64,000 bases of DNA from Aquincola tertiaricarbonis (lineage in GTDB: Bacteria; Pseudomonadota; Gammaproteobacteria; Burkholderiales; Burkholderiaceae_C): contig NZ_CP097635.1 in the NCBI RefSeq assembly GCF_023573145.1, positions 682,001 to 746,000 of the forward strand, written 5' to 3'. This document shows positions 16,261 through 24,404 of the stretch, in pieces (position 1 is the stretch's first letter; each line of letters opens with the position of its first letter). Both the position numbers and the translations under genes were made by a program. A model generated the notes under the pieces. The model saw nothing but the letters and a program-made list of their open reading frames with translations, was not told where the DNA came from and did not search any database.

Positions 16261-17886
16261 ATGGTCCACATGCCCACGCCCGACGAAGTCATCGCATTGC
16301 AGCAGGCGCTGGCCGAAGCGCTCAAGCGCAACGAGTCGCTGGCCGGCGAACTCCGCGTGACACGCGCCGAGCGCGACATCCTCAAGGAAAAGCTCAGCAA
16401 GTTCACGCGGCAGTTCTTCGCCGCCAGCAGCGAGGCCGCGGTCCTGCAGAAGGACATGTTCTTCAACGAGGCTGAAGACCTCGGCGCGCAAGCCGAGCCG
16501 GCGATTGAAGAGGGCTGCGACAGCGACGACAGCGACAAGGTCGACGTGCCCGGCCACAAGCGGACCAAGCGCGGCCGCAAGCCGCTGGACCCCGCGCTGC
16601 CGCGCGAGGTGATCCGCCACGAGCTGCCCGAAGGCGAGCGCGTGTGCCCGCACGACGGTGCCGCGCTGCGCGAGATCGGCGTGGAAGCCAGCGAGCAGCT
16701 GGACATCATCCCGCAGCAGGTACGCGTCATCCGGCACGAGCGCGTCAAGTACGCCTGTCCGTGCTGTGACGGCGGCATGCGGCTGGCGCCGCGTCCCGCG
16801 CAGATCATCCCGCGGGGCCTCTTCACCGAGAGTGCCCTGGCCTGGATTGCCGTGTCCAAGTACCTGGACGGCCTGCCGCTGTACCGCCAGGCCGTGCTGC
16901 TGGGTCGCTTCGGCGGCACCGACATCGCGCGCAACACCGTGGCCGGCAGCATGGTGCGTGCAGGACTGTCCGTACAGCCGGTGATCAACCTGCTGCGTGA
17001 CCTGCTGTTGGACGCCCCGCTTGTGTTCGGCGACGAGACGCAGCTGCAGGTGCTCAAGGAGCCCGGGCGCAGCGCGCAGGCCAAGAGCTTCATCTGGGCA
17101 CAGATGACAGATGGCAGCGGCCGAGACGGCAGCGGCCCACCGATACGGCTGTTCGCCTACTCGTCCAGTCGCTCGACGAAGACAGCGATGGAGCTGTATG
17201 CCGGCATCCGCCCCGGCACCGTGCTGATGACCGACGGCTACGAGGTCTACGACACCCTGGCCGGGACGCACCAGCTCGTGCACCTGGCGTGCTGGACGCA
17301 TTGCAGGAGGTACTTCATCGAAGCACTGCAGGCACTGCCCAAGGACCAACGCGGGCCCAACCAGCTCGCGGCGCGCTTCATCGCGCTGATCGGTCAGCTG
17401 TACCACGTCGAGGCCGAGGCCAGACGGGACGGTGTCGACACGGATGAACTCAAGCGCCGGCGCCAGCAAGACAGCGTCCTCGTGTTGGCCGACATCGAAG
17501 CCCTGCTGCTGGCCAACCTGCACGGCGTGCTGCCCAAGAGCCTGCTTGGGCAGGCGCTGCACTACCTCTCGTCGCAGTGGAGCAAGCTCAAGCGCTACGT
17601 CGAGGACGGCCGCTACAGCATCGACAACAACGTCCAGGAAAACGCCATCAGGCCGTTCTGCGTGGGGCGCCGCAACTGGCTCTTCGCCGACACGGTGCAT
17701 GGCGCCAACGCCAGCGCCAACCTGTACTCGCTGCTGCAGACCTGCCGCGTCAACAACATCGACGGCTACCGCTACCTGCGCGCACTGTTCGCTGCGCTGC
17801 CCAACGCGCAGACCGCCGACGACTACGCCGCGCTACTGCCCTGGAACATCGACCTCAGCAGCATCTGGGGCTCGCTGACAGACTAA
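16261..17886 (+). CDS. tnpC: IS66 TnpC transposase (DDE)
   Basis: 541 residues from ATG 16261; starts at 16207 or 16222 would extend it slightly. A leucine-rich coiled coil (about 5-50) leads into a zinc-binding region (CPHDGAAL, then CPCC near residue 165) and the DDE transposase core, with VFGDETQLQVL, LMTDGYEVYDTL and the C-terminal NNVQENAIRPFCVGRRNW carrying the Glu. A short IS66 C-terminal domain follows. Intact and of normal length. Confidence 0.95.
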   Translation: MVHMPTPDEVIALQQALAEALKRNESLAGELRVTRAERDILKEKLSKFTRQFFAASSEAAVLQKDMFFNEAEDLGAQAEPAIEEGCDSDDSDKVDVPGHKRTKRGRKPLDPALPREVIRHELPEGERVCPHDGAALREIGVEASEQLDIIPQQVRVIRHERVKYACPCCDGGMRLAPRPAQIIPRGLFTESALAWIAVSKYLDGLPLYRQAVLLGRFGGTDIARNTVAGSMVRAGLSVQPVINLLRDLLLDAPLVFGDETQLQVLKEPGRSAQAKSFIWAQMTDGSGRDGSGPPIRLFAYSSSRSTKTAMELYAGIRPGTVLMTDGYEVYDTLAGTHQLVHLACWTHCRRYFIEALQALPKDQRGPNQLAARFIALIGQLYHVEAEARRDGVDTDELKRRRQQDSVLVLADIEALLLANLHGVLPKSLLGQALHYLSSQWSKLKRYVEDGRYSIDNNVQENAIRPFCVGRRNWLFADTVHGANASANLYSLLQTCRVNNIDGYRYLRALFAALPNAQTADDYAALLPWNIDLSSIWGSLTD

Positions 17887-17924
17887 CCCGAGAGAGGCAA
17901 GGCCGCTGTTGATTGACCGCTTAC

Positions 17925-17992
17925 AATCGCTCGCACCGCGTGCGCTTGTTCTTCGATGCGTATGCGCCGTGGGCGAAACTAACTTGGCTCGT
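17925..17992 (-). pseudogene. IS5-family transposase fragment, 5' end beyond the IS66 insertion
   Basis: Reading leftward into the IS66 target site, the frame gives SQVSFAHGAYASKNKRTRCE, the usual first 20 residues of IS5-group transposases (MSQxSFAxAEYAxKKKxTRRE). It continues without a break into the fragment at 15103-15330 when the IS66 copy and one target duplication are removed. The expected ATG appears as ACG at 17990-17992, so the start is already lost. Confidence 0.6.
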
Positions 17993-18153
17993 GCTGTGAT
18001 GCTGCCGCCTCGGGGCAATCGCGCTTTGCGGTCGGGACCGATCAATCAGCGTTTCCCTATCGCATTGGAAAACGGCGACTTGAAAAGCGTCGCCCTGACG
18101 CCAGCCGTCGCCCGGCTTAGGAGCATCGAGCGGCGGCCGACCGGCAAAGTCGG

Positions 18154-18350
18154 TCATGCGCCCGCGACGTGCTCTCCGACGCCGATGGCTTCGATAGCCA
18201 GCCAAGCCGCCATGCTGGTCATGGCGACGGCAATCAAGACATCCACCAGTCGCCAGGCAGCTTGCGGCGTCATCCACCGCCGGGCACCCCTGGCCAGGTG
18301 GATCCAAACGATGAACCAAGTGAACGACGCAGCCTGAACCGCCCCGCTTT
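18154..18350 (-). pseudogene. C-terminal fragment of a LysE/ArgO-type amino-acid exporter
   Basis: The frame running out of the IS150-like element gives GAVQAASFTWFIVWIHLARG, then ARRWMTPQAAWRLVDVLIAV and AMTSMAAWLAIEAIG, ending at TGA 18154-18156. This resembles the end of LysE-family exporters (AS-x-x-WF, a helix, then R-x-x-D-x-x-IAxxM and a final membrane helix). The first two thirds are missing, cut at the insertion sequence edge at 18350/18351. The missing part is not found on the other side of the element. Confidence 0.5.
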
Positions 18351-18383
18351 TGAACTGACCCCCAAAAGTTGGACGGTTGGACG

Positions 18384-19193
18384 CTAGGCGTTCACGGCCC
18401 GCAGCCAGTACTGCACCGGGCTCGACCCGTTGAGCTTGAGCCTGATGCGCTGATGGTTGTAGTAGCGAACGTAGCGGCGTAGACCGGACTTCAACGCTGC
18501 GATGTCAACGAATTTGTTGAGGTAGAAGAACTCCGACTTGAGGGTTGCGAAGAAGCTCTCCATGGCCGCGTTGTCCAGGCAATTGCCCTTTCGAGACATG
18601 CTCTGCGTCAGCCCTTGTTCGCTGAGTTGTTTGCGGTACGCCGGCATCTGATAGTGCCAGCCCTGATCGGAGTGCAGGAGCGGTGCTGCTCTGCGGCCCT
18701 GCAGCTTCGAGAGCGCCTTCTTGAGCATGTTCCCGACAAGAGAGTACAGAGGCCGCTCCTGCATCTCGAAGGCCACGATTTCGCCGTTGTAGAGGTCCAT
18801 GACCGGTGACAGGTAGAGCTTGGCGCCGCGGACGTTGAATTCGGTCACGTCCGTCACCCACTTCTCATTCGGCCGTGCTGCGCTGAACTGCCGAGCAAGC
18901 AAGTTCGGCGATGGGGCCAGCTCTCCCTGGTAGGAGCGATATCGCTTCGGCCGGACCAGCGACTTCAGGCCGAGGCTGTTCATCAGTCGCTGCACAGTCT
19001 TGTGATTCACCGTCTGGCCTCCCTGACGCAGTTCGCATGTGATGCGCCGATAGCCGTAGCGGCCCTTGTGGCGCTCATAGGCGGCCTTGATCCGCGACTT
19101 CAAGCTTGCGTGCTTGTCGCCGGCCTCCAAGACCTTGGCCTGGTAGTAGAACGTGCTCCGCGACAGGCCTGATGCCGCCAGCAGCACCTGCAA
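18384..19193 (-). CDS. IS150-like OrfB (DDE integrase part)
   Basis: 269 residues as an independent frame from TTG; normally made as the C-terminal part of an OrfAB fusion. It has the HTH-21 region (RYGYRRITCELRQGG) and an rve integrase core with Asp in VTDVTEF, Asp in HSDQGWHYQ and Glu in NAAMESFFATLK, completing the DDE triad. The end (YNHQRIRLKLNGSSPVQY) is typical. Intact. Confidence 0.94.
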   Translation of the reverse strand: MQVLLAASGLSRSTFYYQAKVLEAGDKHASLKSRIKAAYERHKGRYGYRRITCELRQGGQTVNHKTVQRLMNSLGLKSLVRPKRYRSYQGELAPSPNLLARQFSAARPNEKWVTDVTEFNVRGAKLYLSPVMDLYNGEIVAFEMQERPLYSLVGNMLKKALSKLQGRRAAPLLHSDQGWHYQMPAYRKQLSEQGLTQSMSRKGNCLDNAAMESFFATLKSEFFYLNKFVDIAALKSGLRRYVRYYNHQRIRLKLNGSSPVQYWLRAVNA

Positions 19194-19207
19194 CGGGTAG
19201 TCTGGCC

Positions 19208-19735
19208 TCAGCTCGAGGACGGCTTGCGCTCTTTGTGAGCGGGTTGCCGATTGCCCCGAACCAAGGCCTCCAATTTTTTTAGGTAGGCGACCTCCGCACG
19301 CAGCCGTTCAACCTCCTCAAGAAGCGCGCGGTTTGAGCTGGCACTATCGGGGTCGGGTGGCTCTGAGCTGGGCTTGCCGGGCTTCATAAGGGGCGTTCGC
19401 CGTTTGCCTTCAAGTGCCCCGACGCCACCGCCATCAAGCGCTCGTCGCCAGACGACAACCTGGTTTGGATTGCGAATATCGTAGATCGCCGCGACCTGCC
19501 GGCTTGAGAGCTGCTCACGATCTTGATGCCTCAGCACCTGGAGCTTGAATTCAGTGGTGTAGGCGCCGCGCTTGGGCTGCAGGGCGGCCACTCCGTGTAG
19601 CCGGTAATGGCTGACCCAGCTACGTACCTTCTCCTCCGGCACTGACCATCGCCGAGCAAGCAGCTTTGCACCGCCATCCCCAGCCAGAAAGCTCTCGACG
19701 ACCTTGAGCTTGAGCTTTGTTTCGTACTTCCCCAT
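19208..19735 (-). CDS. IS150-like OrfA with two helix-turn-helix motifs
   Basis: 175 residues, the long OrfA type with two HTH units (about 10-55 and 65-110, including ARRWSVPEEKVRSWVSHY) and a leucine zipper (LLEEVERLRAEVAYLKKL). A slippery A7 run, read on the minus strand as CTAAAAAAATTGG at 19270-19282, lies inside the YLKKL codons. Slipping by -1 there joins directly to the orfB frame through LELRPDYPLQVLLAASG, producing the full transposase. Confidence 0.93.
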   Translation of the reverse strand: MGKYETKLKLKVVESFLAGDGGAKLLARRWSVPEEKVRSWVSHYRLHGVAALQPKRGAYTTEFKLQVLRHQDREQLSSRQVAAIYDIRNPNQVVVWRRALDGGGVGALEGKRRTPLMKPGKPSSEPPDPDSASSNRALLEEVERLRAEVAYLKKLEALVRGNRQPAHKERKPSSS

Positions 19736-19773
19736 GGGACCTCTTGAACTGTGTCCAACTTCTGGGGGTCAGT

Positions 19774-20232
19774 TCATACCCAGGGCGGTTCAACCATCGC
19801 ACCAGCAGCAAAACTAAGGACTTTTGGTTCTGGCATTACCGCGCCGGTCCTCACGATCTTCGGGCAGGCGTCCGGATTCGTCGCCAGAGACGGGTTCTTG
19901 TAGGTCATGGCCAGGAATTCGCAGTAAGTGGCTCCGAGATGCTGGTACGAGTTGCCCTGGGTCAGCTGGTGCAGGCGGCTCTCGAGCGGCTGTGCCGTTG
20001 AGCTTTCCAACGTTCCGCTCAAGACGTTGGCGTCGTAGTCCTGCAGGCACGCGGCGAGATCTTTGGCTAGAGGCGCGCGGTGCGAGCGTTTGGCGGAAGC
20101 CGCACAGAGCTGGGATGCCACGCGGGCAAACCGGTCGGGCTCACGCGCCTGCAGATCGGACCGGGCGAAACTGCAACGGTCTTTGTCGAATTCGACAAAG
20201 GGATCGCCTGTGGCTTGGCCAGCTGGCCGCAC
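19774..20232 (-). pseudogene. Hypothetical secreted-type protein cut at its 3' end by the insertion sequence
   Basis: About 150 residues of unknown family, with Cys residues spaced through the sequence (QLCAAS, AACLQDY, TYCEFL, DACPKI) as in small periplasmic proteins. The last sense codons read MVEPPWV and the stop TGA at 19774-19776 is supplied by the IS end, so the true C-terminus is lost. Upstream, at about 20240-20330, other frames encode signal-peptide-like pieces (MSRMLSVALVVA, CLVAALPV) out of register, suggesting further small frameshifts. I cannot assign a function. Confidence 0.4.
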
Positions 20233-20378
20233 AGCTCAAGCGGCCCCGGGGGGATTGAGGGTCTGTGACCTCACTGGCAGCGCCGCTACCAGGCAAGCAA
20301 CAACCAGCGCGACCGACAACATCCGCGACATCCCGCCCCCCAGACAAGTGCCGCCGATGATAAGGCGAAGTCAAAGGA

Positions 20379-20418
20379 CCAAAAAAACCAGTAGGCCGGA
20401 AGCGGAAGCTTCCGGCCT
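20379..20418 (-). terminator. Intrinsic terminator of the toxin-immunity operon
   Basis: An 11-bp perfect stem AGGCCGGAAGC/GCTTCCGGCCT with a 4-base loop lies at 20393-20418. On the minus strand it is followed four bases later by a run of seven T (20381-20387). It is about 95 bases beyond the immunity gene stop, in the right orientation to end its transcript. Confidence 0.85.
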
Positions 20419-20514
20419 GTAGTTACGCCACCTTGGCGGTCATTGCATCCCTGCTGTACCGCATGGCCAGATTAATGGCCGGGGGCAATGCTGGCAATAG
20501 ATGAGATACAGGGA

Positions 20515-20961
20515 TCACTGCGTTGACGTCTTAGCGGCGGCGCGCGCCAACTGTCCAATCTGCCTTTTGTCATCGATGTTGGCCAGCAATTCTTCGCCTG
20601 TAAAAACAACTTGGCTCTTTTGCCGCCGCATCAAATAAATGGCAAGTTTTTCGCCACTGCCGCTCCGCGAAATGACGAAAGGAACCAGCTTCTTCCGGAT
20701 ATCTGCATTCGATTTGAACCCAAGGGCCTTGGCCACATCGTCGGACCCGGCGCCTTGCAGACTTACCCCCTCACGACACCGCGCCGCCGTACGGAGAATT
20801 GCACTCCCCAATTCTTCATCCGGTGCGGACAGCTCACACCGTTCCGATGGAAGCTCGAATACCACCGATCCATCGGCAACAGCGCTGTTCGCAACAAAAT
20901 ACAGAGAATCGCCAATGAGATAGGCATCAATGACGAATTTGTCAGGCATCTGTGCGTCCAT
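20515..20961 (-). CDS. Putative immunity protein for the adjacent nuclease toxin
   Basis: 148 residues, no signal peptide, so cytoplasmic. The segment APDEELGSAILRTAARCREG matches, by my reading, the DEELG-x-A-(I/L)-L-x-A-x-x-x-(S/C)R pattern of immunity proteins that accompany EC869-type CdiA nucleases. It is followed by ALGFKSNADIRKKLVPFVIS and a basic C-terminus. It starts 40 bases after the toxin stop on the same strand and is followed by a good terminator, the standard toxin-immunity arrangement. Expected role: bind the toxin nuclease domain and protect the producer. The specific family match needs a profile search. Confidence 0.68.
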   Translation of the reverse strand: MDAQMPDKFVIDAYLIGDSLYFVANSAVADGSVVFELPSERCELSAPDEELGSAILRTAARCREGVSLQGAGSDDVAKALGFKSNADIRKKLVPFVISRSGSGEKLAIYLMRRQKSQVVFTGEELLANIDDKRQIGQLARAAAKTSTQ

Positions 20962-21001
20962 GCTTGATCATACCATTGGGGCGTCGGGGCCGCAATCATG
21001 G

Positions 21002-23656
21002 TCAGGGGATGACTTTGATCGATAGGCCGACGTTCTTCGACTGCGCCGCAGAGCGCAGGATTGCCTCAAACTCAGCACTGGGCGCCTTGTTGAACACCAT
21101 ATAGAGCTCTCTCGACTGGATTTGGTTGGGGAGCAAGGCACCAAAATCGGTGCCGTCCGCCAACTTCCTGGCATTCGTACCTTTGAAACTGACCAGCGAG
21201 TCAGCGTAACGTTCAATGGTTCGGCCAAAAGTGGCGGCGCTTTGATAGGTTTTTGCGTCCAGATCCATCGACTTAATGCTGACCGCGCGCCCCGTTGCCC
21301 GGTCAAACACGTCAATAACGGGGTAGTTGCCGAGCAGGGCCTTTCCTGGGATAAGCGGCGCGACCAGGGCTTCTATTTCCTTGCCACGTGCAAACGGCGT
21401 CTTCGACCAAGCAGAGGCAACCTTCGCTGCGGGAGCCGGCAGGAATTTTGCAACATCGGGGACGTACTTGGAAACATATTTAATGATCTCGTGGTATTTG
21501 GCCGGAAACTTGACTAAGAACTTAGCGGCGACGCCTCCGGACTTGGCCGCATCACCGACGACAGGGACCACACCCGCGACATTGATCGCCGCACTGGCCC
21601 ATTCGCCTTGGAACAGGTTGGCCAAAAAGTCGCGGACGTCTCCAACGACAACCACGCCTGACAGGATTTGCCCTACCAGTTCAGGGGTCGTGTCGATGTC
21701 AATGAGATCGCCACCGATAAAGCCTTTGAACAGCTCCAGCCGAAATGACGAGTTGACGCGGTAGTCGAACGTCGTGGGATCAAAACCTTCGCTTGCACGG
21801 TTCAGCTCTTCCAGGTCCGACAGGGTGTCGCCGTCACTGTCCGCCAGAAGAGGATTGGTTCCGTGCGTTCCCAGCTCGAGGATATCGGTCAGCCCGTCGC
21901 CGTCAGTGTCTGCGCTCAGCGGGCTCGTGCCGGCATGGAACTCTTCGGAATCCGGAATGCCATCACCATCACTGTCCGCCTTCGAGGGGTCGGCATAGCC
22001 CATCACCACCCAGGGGTTCTTTGCGCCAGCCGGGGCCTTCTGAGGGATGCCGGCTTCTGCACCGTCGAGGATGCCGTCGCCGTCAGTGTCAGCGACCATG
22101 GGATCGGTGATGATGACCGTTCCCAGAGAGCTGTAGTAGACGCCATTCGTCTCTTGGCAGTCCGTCAGCCCATCGAAGTCTGAATCGGTTCCGTCATCAC
22201 CGAACACCGAGGAGAACTCCTTGAAAATACCACTCAGACCATTGGCGTTGGCAATCTGCTTGTAGGCGCCTTTGGTGGCTGTAGCGATACCCTGGAGGAG
22301 CGCAGAATCGACCGACCCAGTCAGACCGATGGTGAAGGCCCTGATGCCATTATCAACCATCAGCTGTGTCAGATTCTGGTCATAGGCTCCCTGCCCATCT
22401 GTAAGCAGAATAACGACACGGTTTCTGTTTACGTTGCTGTTTTGGAGCAGTTGTTGGATGGCGATGTTGACGCCGGCGCCAATATCCGTTCCCCCATTAG
22501 AGTCAATGGTCCTGATTGCGGACGAGATCCCGCCCTGGTCACTGCTCAGGCCGATTGCTAAACGTGCGCCGCTGTCAAAATCAACGACCCCGACCTTATC
22601 AACTGGCTTCATGCCACCAACGAAATTGATGGCCGCGCTGACGCGCACATTTTGGGGGTCATTCGTCTGCATACTGCCAGACGAATCAATCACGAGAACC
22701 ACGTCAGAAGGAAACGCAGTCGGATCAGAAACAAGGTCGCAGGTTTGAGCCAGCTTCGACAAGGAGTTCTGAAAGACGACTTTGTCGGCGATCATGAACG
22801 GCGAGAAGTGCGTCGTTGTTCCAATGACCGTCCCTGTCTGGGGATTCACCGTCGACGGAATTTCGACCCACATTCCCGTGTCGGGATTAAGGGTGTAGAT
22901 TGCGAAGTTGGTGGGATCCGGCGTATCGGCCGGGTTATCCTTATCCTGATAGGGCAGTTCGACTGTTGCCGACTGCATGGAGGCCTGAAGTGCTGGATCC
23001 AGGCGGATGTCAAAACGGCGTCCGACTTGGCCTGGCACCGGCTTATCAGAACCAATGCCGACTGACACCTTCGATGCAAGGTCGCCTGCGCCTGTTATGT
23101 TGACGTTGACGGACTCTGATTTCCCTGTGCCGATGTTGAATTTGGAGAAGCTGGCACGTGACTGCACCACCTTGTCTGCATCCGCGAGCAGGGGGTTGCT
23201 GCCATTAGCAACCTCTCGTCCGTCGTCTACACCGTCGGAATCTGTATCTTTGAGGAGGGGGTCCGTTTTTAGGGTGGTGACTTCTTCCCCATCCGGAAGA
23301 GAGTCGCCATCCGTATCGGCATGAATTGGGCTTGTTGCGAGCGCTTGCTCGGTCTTGTTCGAAAGCCCGTCTTTGTCCGCGTCGTCCTCGCCATCCGGGA
23401 TGCCGTTGCCATCGGAATCTGCGACATCCGGACGAAGAAGCGGGTAGCCGTACCTGATCTCGAAATCATCCGACAGGCCGTCACCATCAGTGTCGGTTTC
23501 GGTCGGATCAGCGCCGAATGCAACCTTCACAGAGGCAGGAAGCGCACCGTCCGTGGTCGTGGTATTTTCCGAGTCGCCGCCGTCAAAAAGGCAGCCGCCT
23601 AAACTCAAGGATAAGGCCAGTGAAATTGCCAGGCCGCGCCAGTGGAACTTTGCCAT
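21002..23656 (-). CDS. Surface lipoprotein toxin: TSP3 repeats, vWA domain, pre-toxin segment, EC869-type CdiA nuclease
   Basis: 884 residues. Lipobox LGGC at 19-22 means a lipid-anchored protein. A first block of calcium-binding TSP3 repeats (DTDGDGLSDDFE and kin) spans about 53-140. A vWA domain at about 319-495 has a complete MIDAS: DSSGS at 324-328, the Thr of GGTDIGAG and the Asp of LLTDGQ. A second TSP3 block spans about 500-620. A hydrophobic pre-toxin-like region (VVVVGDVRDFLANLFQ) covers about 648-757. The last 127 residues resemble the EC869-type CdiA toxin: GNYPVIDVFD, AVSIKSMDLDAKTY and SRELYMVFNKAPS, with a PD-(D/E)xK-like Asp and SIK (793-795). ATG 23656 follows AAGGGGG. Likely a contact-dependent DNase; the delivery route is unknown. 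Confidence 0.85.
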   Translation of the reverse strand: MAKFHWRGLAISLALSLSLGGCLFDGGDSENTTTTDGALPASVKVAFGADPTETDTDGDGLSDDFEIRYGYPLLRPDVADSDGNGIPDGEDDADKDGLSNKTEQALATSPIHADTDGDSLPDGEEVTTLKTDPLLKDTDSDGVDDGREVANGSNPLLADADKVVQSRASFSKFNIGTGKSESVNVNITGAGDLASKVSVGIGSDKPVPGQVGRRFDIRLDPALQASMQSATVELPYQDKDNPADTPDPTNFAIYTLNPDTGMWVEIPSTVNPQTGTVIGTTTHFSPFMIADKVVFQNSLSKLAQTCDLVSDPTAFPSDVVLVIDSSGSMQTNDPQNVRVSAAINFVGGMKPVDKVGVVDFDSGARLAIGLSSDQGGISSAIRTIDSNGGTDIGAGVNIAIQQLLQNSNVNRNRVVILLTDGQGAYDQNLTQLMVDNGIRAFTIGLTGSVDSALLQGIATATKGAYKQIANANGLSGIFKEFSSVFGDDGTDSDFDGLTDCQETNGVYYSSLGTVIITDPMVADTDGDGILDGAEAGIPQKAPAGAKNPWVVMGYADPSKADSDGDGIPDSEEFHAGTSPLSADTDGDGLTDILELGTHGTNPLLADSDGDTLSDLEELNRASEGFDPTTFDYRVNSSFRLELFKGFIGGDLIDIDTTPELVGQILSGVVVVGDVRDFLANLFQGEWASAAINVAGVVPVVGDAAKSGGVAAKFLVKFPAKYHEIIKYVSKYVPDVAKFLPAPAAKVASAWSKTPFARGKEIEALVAPLIPGKALLGNYPVIDVFDRATGRAVSIKSMDLDAKTYQSAATFGRTIERYADSLVSFKGTNARKLADGTDFGALLPNQIQSRELYMVFNKAPSAEFEAILRSAAQSKNVGLSIKVIP

Positions 23657-24151
23657 ATTTAGCCCCCTTGATTCGAAGATGTCGGCGAACAAATCTGAGG
23701 CGCTCGATGGCGCCCTGGTCGATCCTAGGCCTATCAAAGGGGTGCCGCCTCCATAAGATTGTGGAGGTGAAAATTGCCGGCTGCCGCTGTACACGGCTCG
23801 CATGCGGGTTTTCGGGATAGGCAGCGCCCGGTCCCTGTGGCAGGGCCGGCTGATTGCGGTCCTGGCGCCCGGCGCGGACTTGGTGCATTGCGCACCTACG
23901 CCGACAGCTCCTGAGTGGTCGCCACACGGCCGCTTCCAGTCCCTGCCCTCTCTGATCCTTGGCGCTGGTTGCCACTGGCATGGCGAATGGTGAACTGCGC
24001 CACCCACGTTCAAAGCGCCCTGCGCCCAGCCCAGCCGAAAGCCGTCGCCACGGCATTGTTCAGCGCGTCCGAAGCGGACCGAGTTGGAACTTTCTCGGAC
24101 CAAGCCGAGTGTCGAAGCAAACTACCCGCCTCATCACCAGCTGTTGCCCCG
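23657..24151. other. Intergenic region upstream of the toxin gene
   Basis: About 495 bases. The toxin promoter must lie in the first 100-150 bases next to 23656. The rest contains overlapping weak frames on both strands without starts or protein patterns I trust. I see no gene, terminator or repeat. Confidence 0.35.
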
Positions 24152-24247
24152 CCACCAATGCTTGACGATGCGCTCCATCTTTCAAAGAATCGGTTCGCGC
24201 CGCGTGCGCTTTTTCTTCAAGGCGCACTCGGCGCTGGCAAAGCCGTG
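24152..24247 (-). pseudogene. Second IS5-family transposase remnant (N-terminal scrap)
   Basis: The minus strand reads HGFASAECALKKKRTRREPI, a stop, then KMERIVKHWW. This fits the first 35 residues of IS5-group transposases (SFAxAEYxxKKKRTRRExFLxxMExIVPW) with a nonsense codon after PIL. Its DNA is also similar to the scrap at 17925-17992. Nothing of the catalytic core is nearby. Confidence 0.45.
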
Positions 24248-24287
24248 TTAGTTCCCGCGGTGATCGGGCCCTCAAATGGACAGACGC

Positions 24288-24371
24288 GCTCTCTCCTCCT
24301 CCTCACCTCTCTCCTCCTCACCTCTCTCCTCCTCACCTCTCTCCTCCTCTCCTCCTCCTTTCTCCTCCTCC
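24288..24371. repeat. Pyrimidine-only tandem repeat (15-bp unit)
   Basis: An almost pure C/T tract on the plus strand. The 15-mer CACCTCTCTCCTCCT is repeated exactly three times at 24304-24348, flanked by shorter CTCCT copies on both sides. Units are head to tail with no spacers, so it is not a CRISPR array. It lies 34 bases past the end of the truncated MarR gene. Confidence 0.9.
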
Positions 24372-24404
24372 CATCGCGGTCAGCATGGATGAATCCGCCT
24401 GTCT

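Larger units (their letters stand above)
15331..17924 (+). mobile_element. Complete IS66-family insertion sequence (2594 bp)
   Basis: The element has 13-bp perfect inverted repeats, an exact 8-bp target duplication and the three genes tnpA, tnpB and tnpC in order. All three frames are intact, so it may still be active. It inserted into codon 20 or so of an IS5-type transposase on the opposite strand. Intact ends and the identical duplication indicate that the insertion is young compared with the degraded sequences around it. Confidence 0.96.
18351..19776 (-). mobile_element. IS3-family (IS150-like) insertion sequence, 1426 bp
   Basis: The ends are TGAACTGACCCCCAAAAGTT at 18351 and its inverse copy ending at 19776, with one mismatch over 24 bases. 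They enclose orfA and orfB in the usual -1 arrangement. The two open frames are intact. The 3-bp flanks (TTT and TAC) do not match, so no target duplication is present. The element separates unrelated truncated genes, which suggests a deletion or recombination after insertion. Confidence 0.93.

Noticed and set aside
18335..19792. Longer IS3 element with outer inverted repeat TGAACCGCCC
   Set aside because: The 10-base outer repeats lie outside the 24-base ends that match the IS150-like transposase, and they fall inside the flanking gene fragments. They are probably coincidental, though a nested older element cannot be excluded.
20515..23656. Classical two-partner CDI locus (cdiB-cdiA-cdiI)
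   Set aside because: No TpsB-type transporter, no haemagglutinin repeats and no TPS signal domain are present. The toxin has a lipoprotein signal and vWA/TSP3 body.
24288..24371. CRISPR array
   Set aside because: Units are 15 bp, directly adjacent and without spacers; no cas genes are nearby.
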